Shown here one piece after another: positions 37,501-49,500 of a stretch of 64,000 nt of DNA. Below the pieces are notes generated by a model. The model worked only from the letters and a program-made list of their open reading frames with translations. It was not told where the DNA came from and made no database searches. The DNA is from Gibbula magus (Eukaryota > Mollusca > Gastropoda > Trochida > Trochidae): the NCBI GenBank assembly GCA_936450465.1, contig OW388293.1, positions 44,102,982 to 44,166,981 of the forward strand, read 5' to 3'. Positions within the stretch are counted from its first letter, which is position 1, and each line of letters begins with the position of its first letter. The position numbers were made by a program, and so were the translations under genes.

Positions 37501-40500
37501 AATGTTTAGTAAAATCAACAGGCTAATTCTGATGACATGCATTATCCTTAAAGTTTGTCAATGATTTATTGGGTCAATCAATTTACTCATGCATTATCAG
37601 TTACTTCAATTCTGGATTCTTAAGTGTATCAGGAACTCAAATCAACAAAAGAAATCAACAGCATTCAAAATTAACAAAACAAATCAACAGAAATTTACAT
37701 TTGGTACATGCAAACTGTTCAATAATGGAAACATTAGTACTACAGAACCAACCATTTGAACAATTACTACTGGCATGCTCAACAGTTGATACCAGACAGA
37801 GGTTCATCATTCTGTGTAAGCCCTCAGGGCGGTGGATGACTCCCTTCAGCATAGTGTGATCAGTGGGACTATTCAACAGAGCCAACTGAGCTGAATAAGC
37901 CCTCTCATTCGTCAGGCAATCTCCACCAAACACTTTCTTTTGCACAACAGTGGGTGGGTCACCAACGTGAGGAATGTATTTGTCATGAATATGTTCCAAA
38001 ATTGAAATCATGTCGTCTGTTTTGTTCTCACTCTTGTCCAACAAATCTAAAACGGTGTAAACAGATTTTTTACCCGTTTCATTTTCATATGGATGTTCAA
38101 TGTGAGATGGTAGGCATGATTTCATGTTCTGGAGACATTTGATATGGGTCACCATGATATGCATTATGTGATGGACATAATCTTTCTCCAGTTCATCACA
38201 ATCAGTCAGATCAGGGACAAAATTTCCATTAGAAATGTCCATGATGTTAGCTCTTGGACCTGCATCTGGAAGATGGGGAAAAAGAACTCTTTTCTGTACA
38301 CCCAGCAGCAGAAACCAGTGCCAACTCTTTGTTCGGTGCTCTTTTGTCATTTGTGAAGGTGTCCTAGTGATATCAATATTGTCGCCAATGATTTCAACTG
38401 AATGTGACATACCTATTTTTGAGTCTTCTGCACTGCTTGCAACACTACAGAACATCTCTTTCACTCCCTTAGCATGTTCATCCTGAAGTTGCTGCCGTTG
38501 ACTCGAAACTGTTCTTGCTGCCACCGATAAACCCAACTTGTTCATTGTTGAGATTGCCTATAACATCAAAGTTATGTTTGAGAAAACATGAAATAACAGT
38601 AATAATATCAAAAGTTAGGATAGTTTTGTAAATATTTTTACAAAGAAGCCTATGTTTACTTGCCTCATCAGTTGCCCCACAGTGATCTAGCATCTGCCCT
38701 ATCCCTTGTTGGAGCAGTGACATCATCTTGTTCCTTGAGAACAGCACCACAGCAGCAGTAACAGTTCTATGAGAAAGGTTACCCATGGTCAAGCTGGTAA
38801 GTGTCTTGTGAAACAACGGTGCGGACGTTTGCAGTTCAAGATCAATGCAGCTCAATTTCATGGCCCTCAAATTGTCAGGACTGACTTTCTGCAGGAGGAG
38901 TGGAACTTTCCGTGAACACAGAGTCTTACAATCACACACTAATTTCTTCAGGAAACAGTCTGTTAAATTCTCCTTTAGATGGGACTTGAAAATCTTCTTT
39001 GCAATGCAGGGCGCTGAATCACCACGGTAAATGGAGGTAACAATACCCTTCAAGTCTGTATTGTGAATGGTTCTGGTTCTCACAGCACCTCCTTTCACAC
39101 GATGTTGAACCTGTTGAAATGTACAAAATAAAAAATAGAGTCAACATTTCTATTTGGAAGTCATCCAGTTTTCTCCCATTCAATAACTTTTCAGTATTGA
39201 TTCTCACAATCTCGAGTTTGCCACTAAGCTTTGAAATGTTTAAACCGGTTCAATCAGCAACATTTGTATAGCAAAAATGTTCAAGTCCTTGTTACTCTTA
39301 ATTTCTTAATGCGTCTCAACATACTATCATTATCTTTCTCTATAATCAATGAGGTATGCAACCTTTACTTTTATAATATCTATTAGTCCTAGAGTGCAAC
39401 TTTAATAGGGAAATGTCCTTTCAGCTCTCCATAATGTGCTTAATTATTTTTTAAATGACAATGTCACTGCTACACAACTGTTCATAATAATTTGTAAGAA
39501 GGATTAAATGTGAAAAGTGTTCCTCCATTAAGTGGTAGTCTTTTTGTTGAATTCTTAATGAATAAAGAATCAATTATATTTGGTCCTTTTGATTACGTAC
39601 TCGCATATGTTCAGGGCTGAATGGTAGTTCATCCTGTTTGGCTGGAGTTTTCTTTGGTAGGAGAGTTCCAAATCTTCCTGTAAAAAAGATTTTTTTAGAG
39701 CAATATAGAACATTAAATCATAATATGTATTACTTAATAATACATTTGCTGATTTCTGTACTAAAATGAAAAAAATATTTGTGAAATATAAGTATTTTTT
39801 TTATTGTAAATAATGAAATTCTAGTTTCTTCCAACTTACCCTTTGTTCCATAGGTATGTTCTGATGGTTGTTTACTTTTGGTTGGAGTTTCACTTGAATC
39901 TAGAATTGGTCTTGCCAATACCTCCGGAGAATTCTGAAGAAATATATATACATATATATATACATATATTTCCATTTAACATAGAAACAATTGTCCTGAC
40001 ATCAGTGACACAGATTTTAATATGAACCCAAACTTGAAATTAGGGCATACAGCTATACACAACTGGCTTATTAAATAACACAAAACTTTCATCAATTGAC
40101 TGTGCAGAAATAGTGTTATGATATTTCTAATATGATCTTTATTAGATGTAGTTTCAATCAATGAAAAGTTATCTGATGGCATTTTATTGCAAATGTTTTT
40201 TAAACTAGTAGCTTAAGAACTATCTAAATCTTACTATTTCTAACGGTATGGAAGGAAATGCCCCAAAATCAAGCTTTTGTCGCTGCTTCTTAGGTGTTGA
40301 CAGCAAAGCCTTCTTAGGCTTTCTTGGTGTTGGGGATCTCGCATAAGTTTTCCTCTTGTCCTGTGTCTTAGTAGGGGTTCTGTCATCTATGCAATAAAGA
40401 AATAAATATATAATAGAGTATTTTCAAACTAAGTCAATAAAATGTACAGGGCTGTAGGGTAAAGCTATACCTAAGCGATAAAGGGCCATTGTATACCAGT

Positions 40501-41601
40501 ATTAAAGGTATTACATATATGTGCAAAACTTATGTCACAAATAAATTTGTATTGATAAAATTAATGCAGAAAAATTCAAGTAGAAATGATTGTGACAGAG
40601 GCTCCAAAAGTTGTAGGATGACTACCCCTTTATTTCCAAAGGTGAGTGTAGGTAAACATATCTATGCAAAAATTTAATGGCCCTATATTCCAAGTTTTCA
40701 GATTTTTATAGAGGACTAGATGATGATTAAAACAATAGTTTGGTTACTACTGGCATTTTGTATGTGAGAAGGCATACTGACAATGTTTTGATTCCTAGGA
40801 GTTTTATCCTTTTTTTTCATTTTAAAAATGTTTACATTTTACAAACATTGTATTATCAAAATGTCCAAACAAATGTGTGATATCATTTTATTTCTATTTT
40901 ATATTTTATAATATATCTATTGCTTATGTTGAATAATCATTGCTTATGTTGAATAATCAGAATTGTGTGTAAGTGCATATATTTATCCGCGTATCTTTGG
41001 CCTACACAACACAGCAGTTAACAATAATATCTTCGTAATCCAAATCACTAACCTGCATGTTGAGTCGTTGAAGTTTGCGGCTTCTCAAGGTTGCCAGTCC
41101 TCTGGTCGAGCAAGGTAGACCTCAGAGCCTTGATTATTGAAGTTTTTTCCTGAAATAATAACAGTGCAGTGTACAACAGGCAAAACTGAAAACGAAAGTC
41201 AGAAAGAGCTATACGATGCGAATTCCTTAGTCAATATCAGTTTTTAAGTAACAACTATTCAGCATTTCTGTTTGACGTGTGTTGAATAACTACGTATGTA
41301 TGAAACTATGAAATGACAACAAATTATTTAGGGTGACAGTCAAAATATGTCTCACCTGGCGTAGCGCTTCAAGTCTGTGCTGCAAATCATGATCGATCTT
41401 CGCGAGTTTGTTCAGTTTGCCGAAGCATTTCAGGCAAACAGTCTTTGACAGGCCGTCGTTTGCTTTGGGATTGTAGCATAATACTTGCGACAGCTGATTA
41501 TAAACGTGAAAAGACGCAGAATATATTGATCTTCGCTTTATAGATGGAACTGTCGTTTGACAAATTCTGCATTCGACTGACAGCGACATGGAGGTCGCCA
41601 T
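34567..41601 (-). CDS. DUF6589-type transposase with ZAD-like N-terminus, 10 exons, copy B
   Basis: Exons (minus): 41601-41356, 41149-41053, 40386-40235, 39933-39840, 39677-39601, 39110-38664, 38557-37793, 36675-36554, 36024-35834, 35402-34567; 3027 nt, 1008 aa, all phases consistent. Residues 11-59: C11-x2-C14 and C56-x2-C59, a treble-clef/ZAD-like zinc domain. Residues about 105-220: basic, proline-rich linker. Residues about 370 to the end: DUF6589-type region with IGDNIDI (D430, D433), VFGGDCLT (D584), GTLYQLRNVLKR (in exon 8) and MWNCTSNTGGGVGQNIP followed by E892. I propose D430, D584 and E892 as the RNase H-fold catalytic acids (inference). An insertion at 762-782 holds a zinc finger, C-x1-C-x12-H-x4-H. 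Expected nuclear, binding the TIRs and catalysing strand transfer. The exon 6 donor is GC. The frame is also open from 41712 inside the TIR. Confidence 0.88.
35457..35652 (+). repeat. Degenerate tRNA-like SINE remnant in last intron, copy B
   Basis: Counterpart of 12665-12860: GGATAGCAGAGTGGTTAGCAC, then a weak B-box-like sequence. Copy A has 13 extra bases just on the exon side of this element. Confidence 0.4.
36761..37066 (-). mobile_element. SINE inside transposase intron 7, copy B
   Basis: Same insertion as in copy A, with the same 11-bp duplication CTGAAATACTT at 36750-36760 and 37067-37077. It lies in intron 7 (36676-37792). Shared inheritance shows the SINE rides with the transposon. 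Confidence 0.9.
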
Positions 41602-41683
41602 GTTTGTTTTGAGCCCCGGATGTAGTTTTGGAAGGTGGATTCTGATTGGACTATCAAGTTCAGCCGCAGCTAGCGGAGAGCCA

Positions 41684-41767
41684 AGCACAAGTTTAGTGGG
41701 GAAATACTGCAAGGCCTAAATTAGCCAGTTGGAGACTGGCGCTTGTTAGGCTTTGCGTGGGAAGATG
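41684..41767 (-). repeat. Right TIR of transposon B (84 bp)
   Basis: Perfect inverse of the left TIR. Read inward on the minus strand it contains the ATG at 41712 that opens the MQYFPTKL frame ahead of the transposase. Confidence 0.95.
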
Positions 41768-41776
41768 GTAACAACC

Positions 41777-42359
41777 GAACATTGTAATATGCTGTTAGTC
41801 TTATGCACTGCGTGGAAGATTTCCGCCGCATGTGCTTTGCATTTGATCTTAACTTTGTAACTTAAATGCTATGACGAAGCAATTTGACACATCCGCAGTC
41901 AATGACACAATACCAATCTTAGATAATAATGGCACATAAAGAGTCGGTGATTTTCTCTTTCAAACTAGCTGCAAAATTTGTATGTTACTAGATGGTGAAA
42001 GCTATACATAATGCTTAGTCTACTACACTAGTATATCAAACTACATGTTCCAATATGATGTTCTAAGTTATAACTGAAACGACAAAGGTACAAAATGTAT
42101 GTAAATAAAGTGATGTACAATAACAGAAGGTTGCAAAGAGGTTAACTTTTTTGTCTGGAATAAACACTCCCTTATGTCAACGCTTTTCTGAACACTGAGG
42201 TTTATAAGGGCCGATTAGAAAATCCAAACCCCCGATATCTTTAATGTAATTGTTTTATTTTGTTACCCATCCAAAGATTTGCTATTAGTTATAGAATTGG
42301 ATGAAATTATAACATTTTAACAATAATGAAAGAGATAAGTGATAGTGAATCATACTTAT
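41777..42359. other. Intergenic flank, no gene seen
   Basis: Begins after the 9-bp duplication at 41768-41776. AT-rich, nothing recognised. Confidence 0.55.
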
Positions 42360-42620
42360 TTATGATTTCAATATTTCGAATGTTTGTTTCCATGTTGCAA
42401 ATCGTGCACAGCTATGTTAATATATATTCCTTTTTTAACAATATTTCAATAACCGTGATGATTTGTTAAAATGACTTTTATTCATATAGTGAATCATTAA
42501 AATTATATAAGGTTCGCATTCCTTCCTTTCTTTTTTATCTCATCATTATACGTACATGTAGGCGTAATTAACTGCAGCGTGATGCCATATAACTTCAATT
42601 CCGGAGTGTGTAACTTCCTA
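42360..42620 (+). repeat. Block S copy 1 of the tandem array
   Basis: Shares CATGTTGCAAATCGTGCA, CTATGTTAATATATATTCC, GGATCATTAAAA-like and GGCGTAATTAACTGCAGCGTGATG-like words, in order, with 57405-57700. Diverged, non-coding. Confidence 0.5.
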
Positions 42621-43974
42621 CAGAAAGGAAAGATAGTAATTATACAGTTGTTTTACGGAATACATTTTACAAACCAAACGAATAACGTTCAATAAAACGT
42701 CAACACAATATCCTGTTCGTTTAAAATATTAAGAATTTATCGGTTTATGGCTGATAAATATATTCAATGCCTGTTTTACTTACAAAAATTTTTTCATTTG
42801 AAATGATAATAGAATATGTTATTGAAATTTCTTTCAGCTTAAATGAGTTTGGAGTTATGGCAGCTAAACAAGGACTTTCTTATTACAACAAGTTCTGTTT
42901 CATATGTAAACCATTACATATTGATTTATGAAAACTGGTACACCCTTGCTGTAGGATCATTATTTTACTCAGTACTTGTTCTTAATTGCAGGCTCTATTT
43001 AGTCAACGATATATAACTGCCAGTAATATCGTGTTAATTATCGAACAACATCATAATCACAGTCACATTATCTGATATCAAGTGTGATATCGGTGTGTTG
43101 TCTGATATGTACAATGCAGTCTCAATCGTCTGTTACACTAGTTTAAGAATGATTATCAATGTTATAAATCACAACAATAAGTCAGTGAAAAAGAAATCAG
43201 TGAGAGGAAGTGTTAATTACACTTTGATAAATCGCATGCTACAGTCATGCTACACCATTGCATAAGATTTGAATTCGAATTTTAACAAATGTTGTCCACA
43301 ATGTTGTATATAATAGGCAGTGTTCTCTACTCTACTTTTCTACGTATTCTTCCTTGAATATTCGTGAAATGGCAATTCAATTGGCGTGTCCCTAATATCT
43401 GTTAAGGTATCCTGACACAATTGCTCAACAATCAATGAAGGCACTGAAACGTATTCAATGCGTATGCATTACTTATCCTTTTGATGAATACACAGTCCAT
43501 TTTAGATTTATATTCATCAATATATAATCCGTATATCTAACTGTCCTTAAAACACAAATTGTTTATTAATCAAACACGTGCATGTGGCACTCTTCCCTAT
43601 ATCTACAACTGTCTTATCTGAAATCATAATAATTGTACATGACATAAGATACACAAATGTTTTGCATCTTCAGTCATGGTTGCTGAAATATGATGGTGTG
43701 TATTCAACACATCATTAATATATTGTGGCCACTGTCATCAATTATTCGTGTAGAAAATCAGTCCTTTTATAATGCGCTTAAGCCACACCGGAAGCAGACA
43801 AGATCACATGTGAGAGACACTTGAAAAAGAAAGAGCAAATATATGTCTTTAGATCAGCTTTTAAAAGCGCACTTGTACTCATTCAAAGGCAGCTGCGGCG
43901 TGTAATGAGCGAAATCCATATGACTTCAACCCCCAATTCGTGATGTGAAGCAAGTTTTTATCACAGAAGTGAAG
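42621..43974. other. Intergenic, no gene seen
   Basis: AT-rich, no coding signal. Lies between blocks S and P in array unit 2. Confidence 0.5.
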
Positions 43975-44184
43975 CTATGGAAGATATGGTTTTAGCAGTT
44001 CATTGAGAAAGGCTTGGACAGTACCCTGTTTGTTCTTGTATACAAGGGTCAATACTTTGAAATCTACTCTCACTCTGTTTGGCAGCCAGTGTTTCAGAAT
44101 AGGGTTCATAGTAAAATGTGTTGGTGCTTTGCAGCGATAGATTGTGTGTTTAACGCATATCCTTTGTACCATCTTTATAAGATA
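43975..44184 (-). pseudogene. Degraded non-LTR retrotransposon (RT C-terminal) fragment
   Basis: The last ~69 codons of a minus-strand frame read ...NPILK then HWLPNRVRVDFKVLTLVYK and end NELLKPYLP. This is the familiar tail of jockey/CR1-type LINE reverse transcriptases, where a HWLPV-RI-FKILLLTYKAL-GLAP-YL pattern ends the ORF. One or more residues are lost near the HWLP motif, and nothing upstream resembles an RT core, so it is a 5'-truncated relic. It sits immediately before block P2 and has no counterpart at P1 or P3, so it inserted after the array formed. Confidence 0.6.
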
Positions 44185-44189
44185 CTGAT

Positions 44190-44410
44190 ACACATTAAAG
44201 TAGCAGAGGAAATAATGGTTTGACATGTCATTGATCAGACAAGCTAAACGTATTGACCGCACTTGGCTTTCAAAATAGTTTCCGGAATCAATAAGAATCA
44301 GCGTCAATTTATCAACTTGCCCGAGGACGTAATTTGAGGAGCAAATACGTCCTGTCTTTACAGAGTGGATCATTGGTAATACATGTAAAAGTAGACTTAA
44401 TGACAAGTGG
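44190..44410 (+). repeat. Block P copy 2 of the tandem array
   Basis: Closest to P3 (58890-59110): TCATTGATCAGACAAGCTAA, CAAAATAGTTTC, AATCAGCGTCAAT and ATCAACTTGCCCGAGGACGT are shared in order. Non-coding. Confidence 0.75.
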
Positions 44411-44884
44411 TATTTTACCATGGTGTAGACCGACATATTGGATTACACTAGCCTTCTTATGCTGACTTCCTCGGATGAACCAGTAACACCTTACCTTTTG
44501 AGTTGATCAGTGTCACGTCAAGAAGTGATTCTGGTCTGGAGTGTGACAAGTGCTCTGTAAATATGAGATCAAGCAACTTGTAGACCATCATGTTTAATTA
44601 CACTCTCTTCAACAGCATGGTCACTATCATACAATTATAGGCTGGTGATGATGTCAATACCTGGACCCGAGAAAACAATATTGGCCAAGAACGAAGTCCG
44701 CGGTTCACCGAATTCAACAGACCATAATTGTTTTATTATGTATTTAATACAGAAAAGAAAGGAAAACTATGATATATTGTCAAACATGTACTTTGGTTTG
44801 AACAGTTAAGGATAACGATAACGATTAACGATATCATGACGTTATGCATTAATCGTTTGAAGGCATGCAGCAATCACTTGACGT
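44411..44884. other. Intergenic, no gene seen
   Basis: AT-rich. It continues the P-type similarity weakly at first, then shows nothing recognisable. Confidence 0.45.
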
Positions 44885-45065
44885 CACTCAAGTCAATACG
44901 GCTTTTGGTCGGCCTCGGGCTAAAGTCAATATGCTTTTCTGTCGACGGTCACGTGATCGCCATCCGACCAATCAGATCGCTGGAAAACATATTTACTCCA
45001 AAAAACATAATAAAGAAAAGACTCAAGCCCGAGTATGACCAAAAGCCGTATCGACTTGAGTTACG
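44885..45065. repeat. ~181-bp hairpin repeat (MITE-like)
   Basis: ACTCAAGTCAATACGGCTTT near 44888 is matched in inverse by AAAAGCCGTATCGACTTGAG near 45042, giving arms of about 36 bp with a few mismatches (GGTCGGCCTCGGGCT against AGCCCGAGTATGACC). GC content is above the flanks. The 82-residue frame at 44836-45084 runs straight through both arms and is an artefact. Confidence 0.7.
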
Positions 45066-45367
45066 CCAACCGATTGTTGCATGACGTCCCCGCTGAAAAG
45101 ATATACTGACATAATAATAACAATTACCTCGTGATACGTAGACAACGATGGACAGATGTGATTGACGTCCACCTGTTCAGTGTTGCTATAATTGTCAATG
45201 TGATATAAAACAAACAGTAGATAAGAAGAACAATAAGTAGATTAAAACAACTAAATACATTTCCAAAATTCCGAAAACCGCAAAGGAGGAAGTTGATCAA
45301 TATGAAATTGCTGTTTTCATGGGTATATCACGCATGCCATGGTGGCTATTTAACAAACATGAAATTA

Positions 45368-45370
<3 letters not shown>
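45066..45370. other. Intergenic, no gene seen
   Basis: AT-rich spacer between the hairpin and the TA microsatellite. Confidence 0.5.
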
Positions 45371-45434
<64 letters not shown>

Positions 45435-45435
45435 A
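45371..45435. repeat. (TA)28 microsatellite with short CA tail
   Basis: Uninterrupted TA dinucleotides at 45371-45426, followed by a brief CACACACAC run. Length is likely variable between individuals. Confidence 0.95.
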
Positions 45436-46599
45436 ATAATCACACAACTAATGGTGAAAGTGAATATTTAAGAATGTTTAATATCAGGTTGAAACAACTC
45501 TGACAGCTTCAGCCACAGATGGAAAAGTTCATAAATTATGAGTTGAACGAGATGTCCATATTGTCCATAATTCGAGTAATTCCTGTTTTCAAACAATAAC
45601 ACAGTTTTAAGTCACATTTAATCGTCCTTATCGAATGTGTCCACCTCTGTCCCGTATGCATTCCTCGAGACGCTACCAGTCTTCTCACGACAGCTAGGGT
45701 GATTTGACGTCACTCTTGAATCCCCTGCGTCAACGTCTGTATTTTCTGTGGAGGGAGCTGGCTTCGTCGTATTCGTCTCCCAAGTTGCTCCCTGAGGACC
45801 CGGTGTATAGACGTGTATTGCCATTAAATATATATAAAGAGGATATGCATATTGAAGATACAATTGTCAAGGGGTATCCATATCTCGAGATGGACATTTA
45901 TATTTTCCTATAAACTTTATTTATTTATCAATTAAGATTTATAATTTTACATTTAAAGTACTTCTTAAATGCAGTTTACTTGATAAGTTCATCTATGGCA
46001 CTATACAGATAACTAATTCAAATCTTTGAGCTAAGAGAACTAAGACTTTAAAGGGAGAGTTCTGCCGCCATATTGAATTGTTTGCATTACGTGAAATGAA
46101 AACACGTTATATTGGTCCTTATTTTGCAACTTTTTAATAACTAAAGACGTACACTGATAGAGTATTCCCATAGTAACACATAAGATGTCATTACACAAAT
46201 AAATTCGCAGCACCGATGAATGGCTTCAGTTCTCATTGTTTTTATTTTTCAAAACATGTACGCTTGTGTTTATCAAGTTGTGAAATATAAAGTCATCAAT
46301 ATATTACCTTCATTAGTATCTTTCAATTTGACTGAGTTTTAATCATGTATTTATAACAAATTATGTGTAAACAGGAATATCTGAGTAGGAAGGTAAGTAC
46401 TGACAGCTTCTACTTGCCATTGGCCACTCAAAATAAAAATGATATATTTGATACGTAATACCAACGTTACATCGTATTGAAAAAGAATACTATCTTTATG
46501 GAATATCCCGCAGTCACAAAAGTCTTGTATTCTCAGTTATGATATATGATATGATATCTGTGGTATACATGTACCTATAAAACATAGGGTGTACGACAG
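45436..46599. other. Intergenic with a GC-richer coding-like patch
   Basis: Mostly AT-rich. The minus-strand stretch 45786-45618 is markedly GC-richer than its surroundings. It is an open frame ending ...EVDTFDKDD with a stop, preceded by a CAG that could be an acceptor. It could be a terminal exon of an unseen gene, but no partner exon or domain is recognised, so I do not call a CDS. Confidence 0.35.
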
Positions 46600-49500
46600 T
46601 TGGCAACTTCATCGATAGAAACCTAGCTCTGTGTCTGTAAATAAATTACACAGCCTTACCAGAATGCATTAATACATTTGTAAAAAACATTTAAGAACAT
46701 ATGTTAGACGTATGATTATGAATGAAATGATCCCGACTTCATTTCACAAAACACTATGGTTATTGTAAGTCAGTAAGGTTGCTGTAATGTACTAATATTA
46801 TTATTGCGGTATACTTCGATATATTATATTAGATATATAACATTTAACATTTACATCAATACTATCACACAATTTCCCACATATAATATCCAACAATATT
46901 GATATGATGTTTTATTGCACAGTGTTTATCGTTCATATTCTTCCAATACAGACACGCTCTAGTCAATGGCGTGTGCTCATGTAGAGATAAACACATCGAT
47001 GAAGTGTCCCTTTGATGTGATGAACACACATAACATATTGCTGAAAATCCTGTTAATATCATCTGGACAGTATGGTCTGTTATCAGGAAGATCAATCTAT
47101 TCTAATCAATCCTCCTTTTCTCGTTTCACAAAGATCAAACACAATATAAAGCGATCTTATTGACATCGGTTACAAGCATAATGAATAGGTTAGGCAGTTA
47201 ATGTTTTCGGTTTTAAAGTCTTTCGTTCTTAAATACGTAGTTTCTTTTAGCACTAAGTCTGTGTGTAAATTAAAATTTTACTTTCACCGAGGTTGTAACG
47301 GCTGGTGTTCCATTTGCGAAATTTCTACCAAAATTTTATAAAATGGTATGACATGTTACATTTGGTAATTAACGCTATACATCTACAACAAAGCTTATGA
47401 CATGTTTGAGAAAAGGTTTCCTCTTTGAACGTATCGATATAAGTATCTCCTCTATGATAACTTCCTGTCATGAAGGAATGTTGCTCTCTGAAGTTATTGT
47501 GGGTGCTGCAGGCTCTTATAGCAACTGAAGAGAACTTATTTGGACTTGGTCAAATGCCTCAAAGGTCGCGTCGTATAGATCAGTGGTGGGGCAACTATGA
47601 CATAAAATTGATTTCAGTTATGTTTCTCAATGTTTCCTCCCAAAATATGATGAGAGTATATTCAATAATCAAAACCTAAATATGTTTTCAAAGTATTAGA
47701 TCTCACTTAAGTTGCTTCAGTTTGCTTCAGTTCCCCTGTCATCATTTATTTGCTTCTACCACGAGTTTAGCTGTTAATCTCCTCACTATCCGACCACCCC
47801 CAGACTTGTATAAAGTAAAGTTCTAAAGGCTTTCAAGTCTAAAGGAACACTCGAAGCAAGGAATAATGAATACGATCACAGTGAAAATGATCACATACAA
47901 TGTATAGTATTACATAGTGCTTAAACACGTTCCAATTATGTTCTAAATGTCTCATTCATCATCTGATATTCCAATCACATCTGTCTAATTTCTTCTTTAT
48001 CTTACATGGGTTTGTTTGATTTCCACTGGTGAAAAGGATGACAGTGTTCAATCACATGCCATCTACATATTTGATTTCAGATGTATAACATTACATCTGG
48101 TTGGTTGATAACAGCTTTCTCTGTCCGTCAATTAAGATGAAAAGTTTGCTGTCGATATGCTTAGATGTCTTGTCTGAAATTCACTAGTGATCATTTAAGA
48201 AGATAAATAGATACATTTTTGTACATGATTTGCAGAGAACTGATGAATTCGACCACTGTTTATTTTTTTTCGTATATAATAACCGTTTCGCCAAACTGTT
48301 ACAACAACGAAATTTTACCTCAGTATGTCTAGTTTGCTTTTGGCTTCACACCTAAACTTTGTTGCGATGAAATTGTCATCAAACTTTTAGAACCTATTTC
48401 ATGTTCACATTGGCTGACACACATCTGCATCAATAGGTTTCATATCTACATCAATGGGTTGCTGCGAGCAGTGTCTGTTGGTGATTACTCTACAGGAAGG
48501 TCTATGGTGCTCATAACCTCTGCGGGTATAGCTTTGATGAATGTACAATATCCATGACCATGTCTCAGACGTAAATTATCATGCAAGAAAATGTGGAACC
48601 GTTATTATACTACAGGATACGTCGATTTATTCGCAAAAATTACATTACTGATTAAGTCGTCAGTTGATAACAGCGATGAATATTATGCACAAGAATGAAA
48701 ACGATGGCCTCGATGTAAGATGAACTGGAGGTTTTCGCTATAAAGTATGTTTTTATCCAGTCTCAAAAGGTCATTTATTTTCTGATAATATCACCGATTG
48801 AACTCTTTTATACTACAGACTATGTCACTTAAGGAAATACTTGACATTACTGATTAAGTTGACTTGTCCCTTTCAAAATCACAAGAGCCGAATAGAAATT
48901 ATAATAGCAATAGTAATTTTATATAATAAATGAAAATTTTCCTTTCTAATCTTTGAAAATCAAGAAGTTGATATATATTAAATGTTTTATTTCTATTGTA
49001 CATTTTGTATCATATTCACCTGAAACATATTTCATCAAGTATTTTTCTGGTTTCAGAAAATACCCTGTCCCTTGAGAGAGTAGCTTTTCACAAATTAATT
49101 GATATTGCCTGGCTAAGCCATTTGAGCTGATGTGCCTTCATGAACTATAAAGGTGACAATTATTATTGACTTCTCCTTCGTTTTTGGCAAAAGGCGCATG
49201 TATATAACAAAACTGAAAGAGTATTGAATATGAAGTGGTATGTTACATTTGATGTGAATAGTATTGCAGAACATAATTATAATAGCATTACTATTCTGTA
49301 CTTAAAACAGGAACAAACGACGTTCAAACACTATTGAAAGTATCAGTAACTAGAATGTGACGATAACTACATAAAGAAATGCAACATTGGTCACTTGTAT
49401 GTGAATCTAACACTTCTCGGAAATATCGGCAATTACTTCTTTGTTAAAGATGTTAATAGCATATATAAAAAGCTTTAGCTTTCCTTACAGTAAAATACTC

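Larger units (their letters stand above)
30511..41767. mobile_element. Transposon copy B, apparently intact and autonomous
   Basis: 11,257 bp, bounded by perfect 84-bp TIRs (30511-30594, 41684-41767) and a perfect 9-bp target-site duplication GTAACAACC (30502-30510 and 41768-41776). It contains a RecQ-type helicase gene (+) and a DUF6589-type transposase gene (-), both open. The two genes start about 180 and 170 bp from the element ends and converge. The RecQ plus DUF6589 combination recalls Academ-H elements from memory. The 9-bp duplication is the length typical of Mutator-like elements, but I see no MULE transposase. It inserted into unit 1 of the tandem array, between blocks Q1 and S1. 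Confidence 0.95.
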
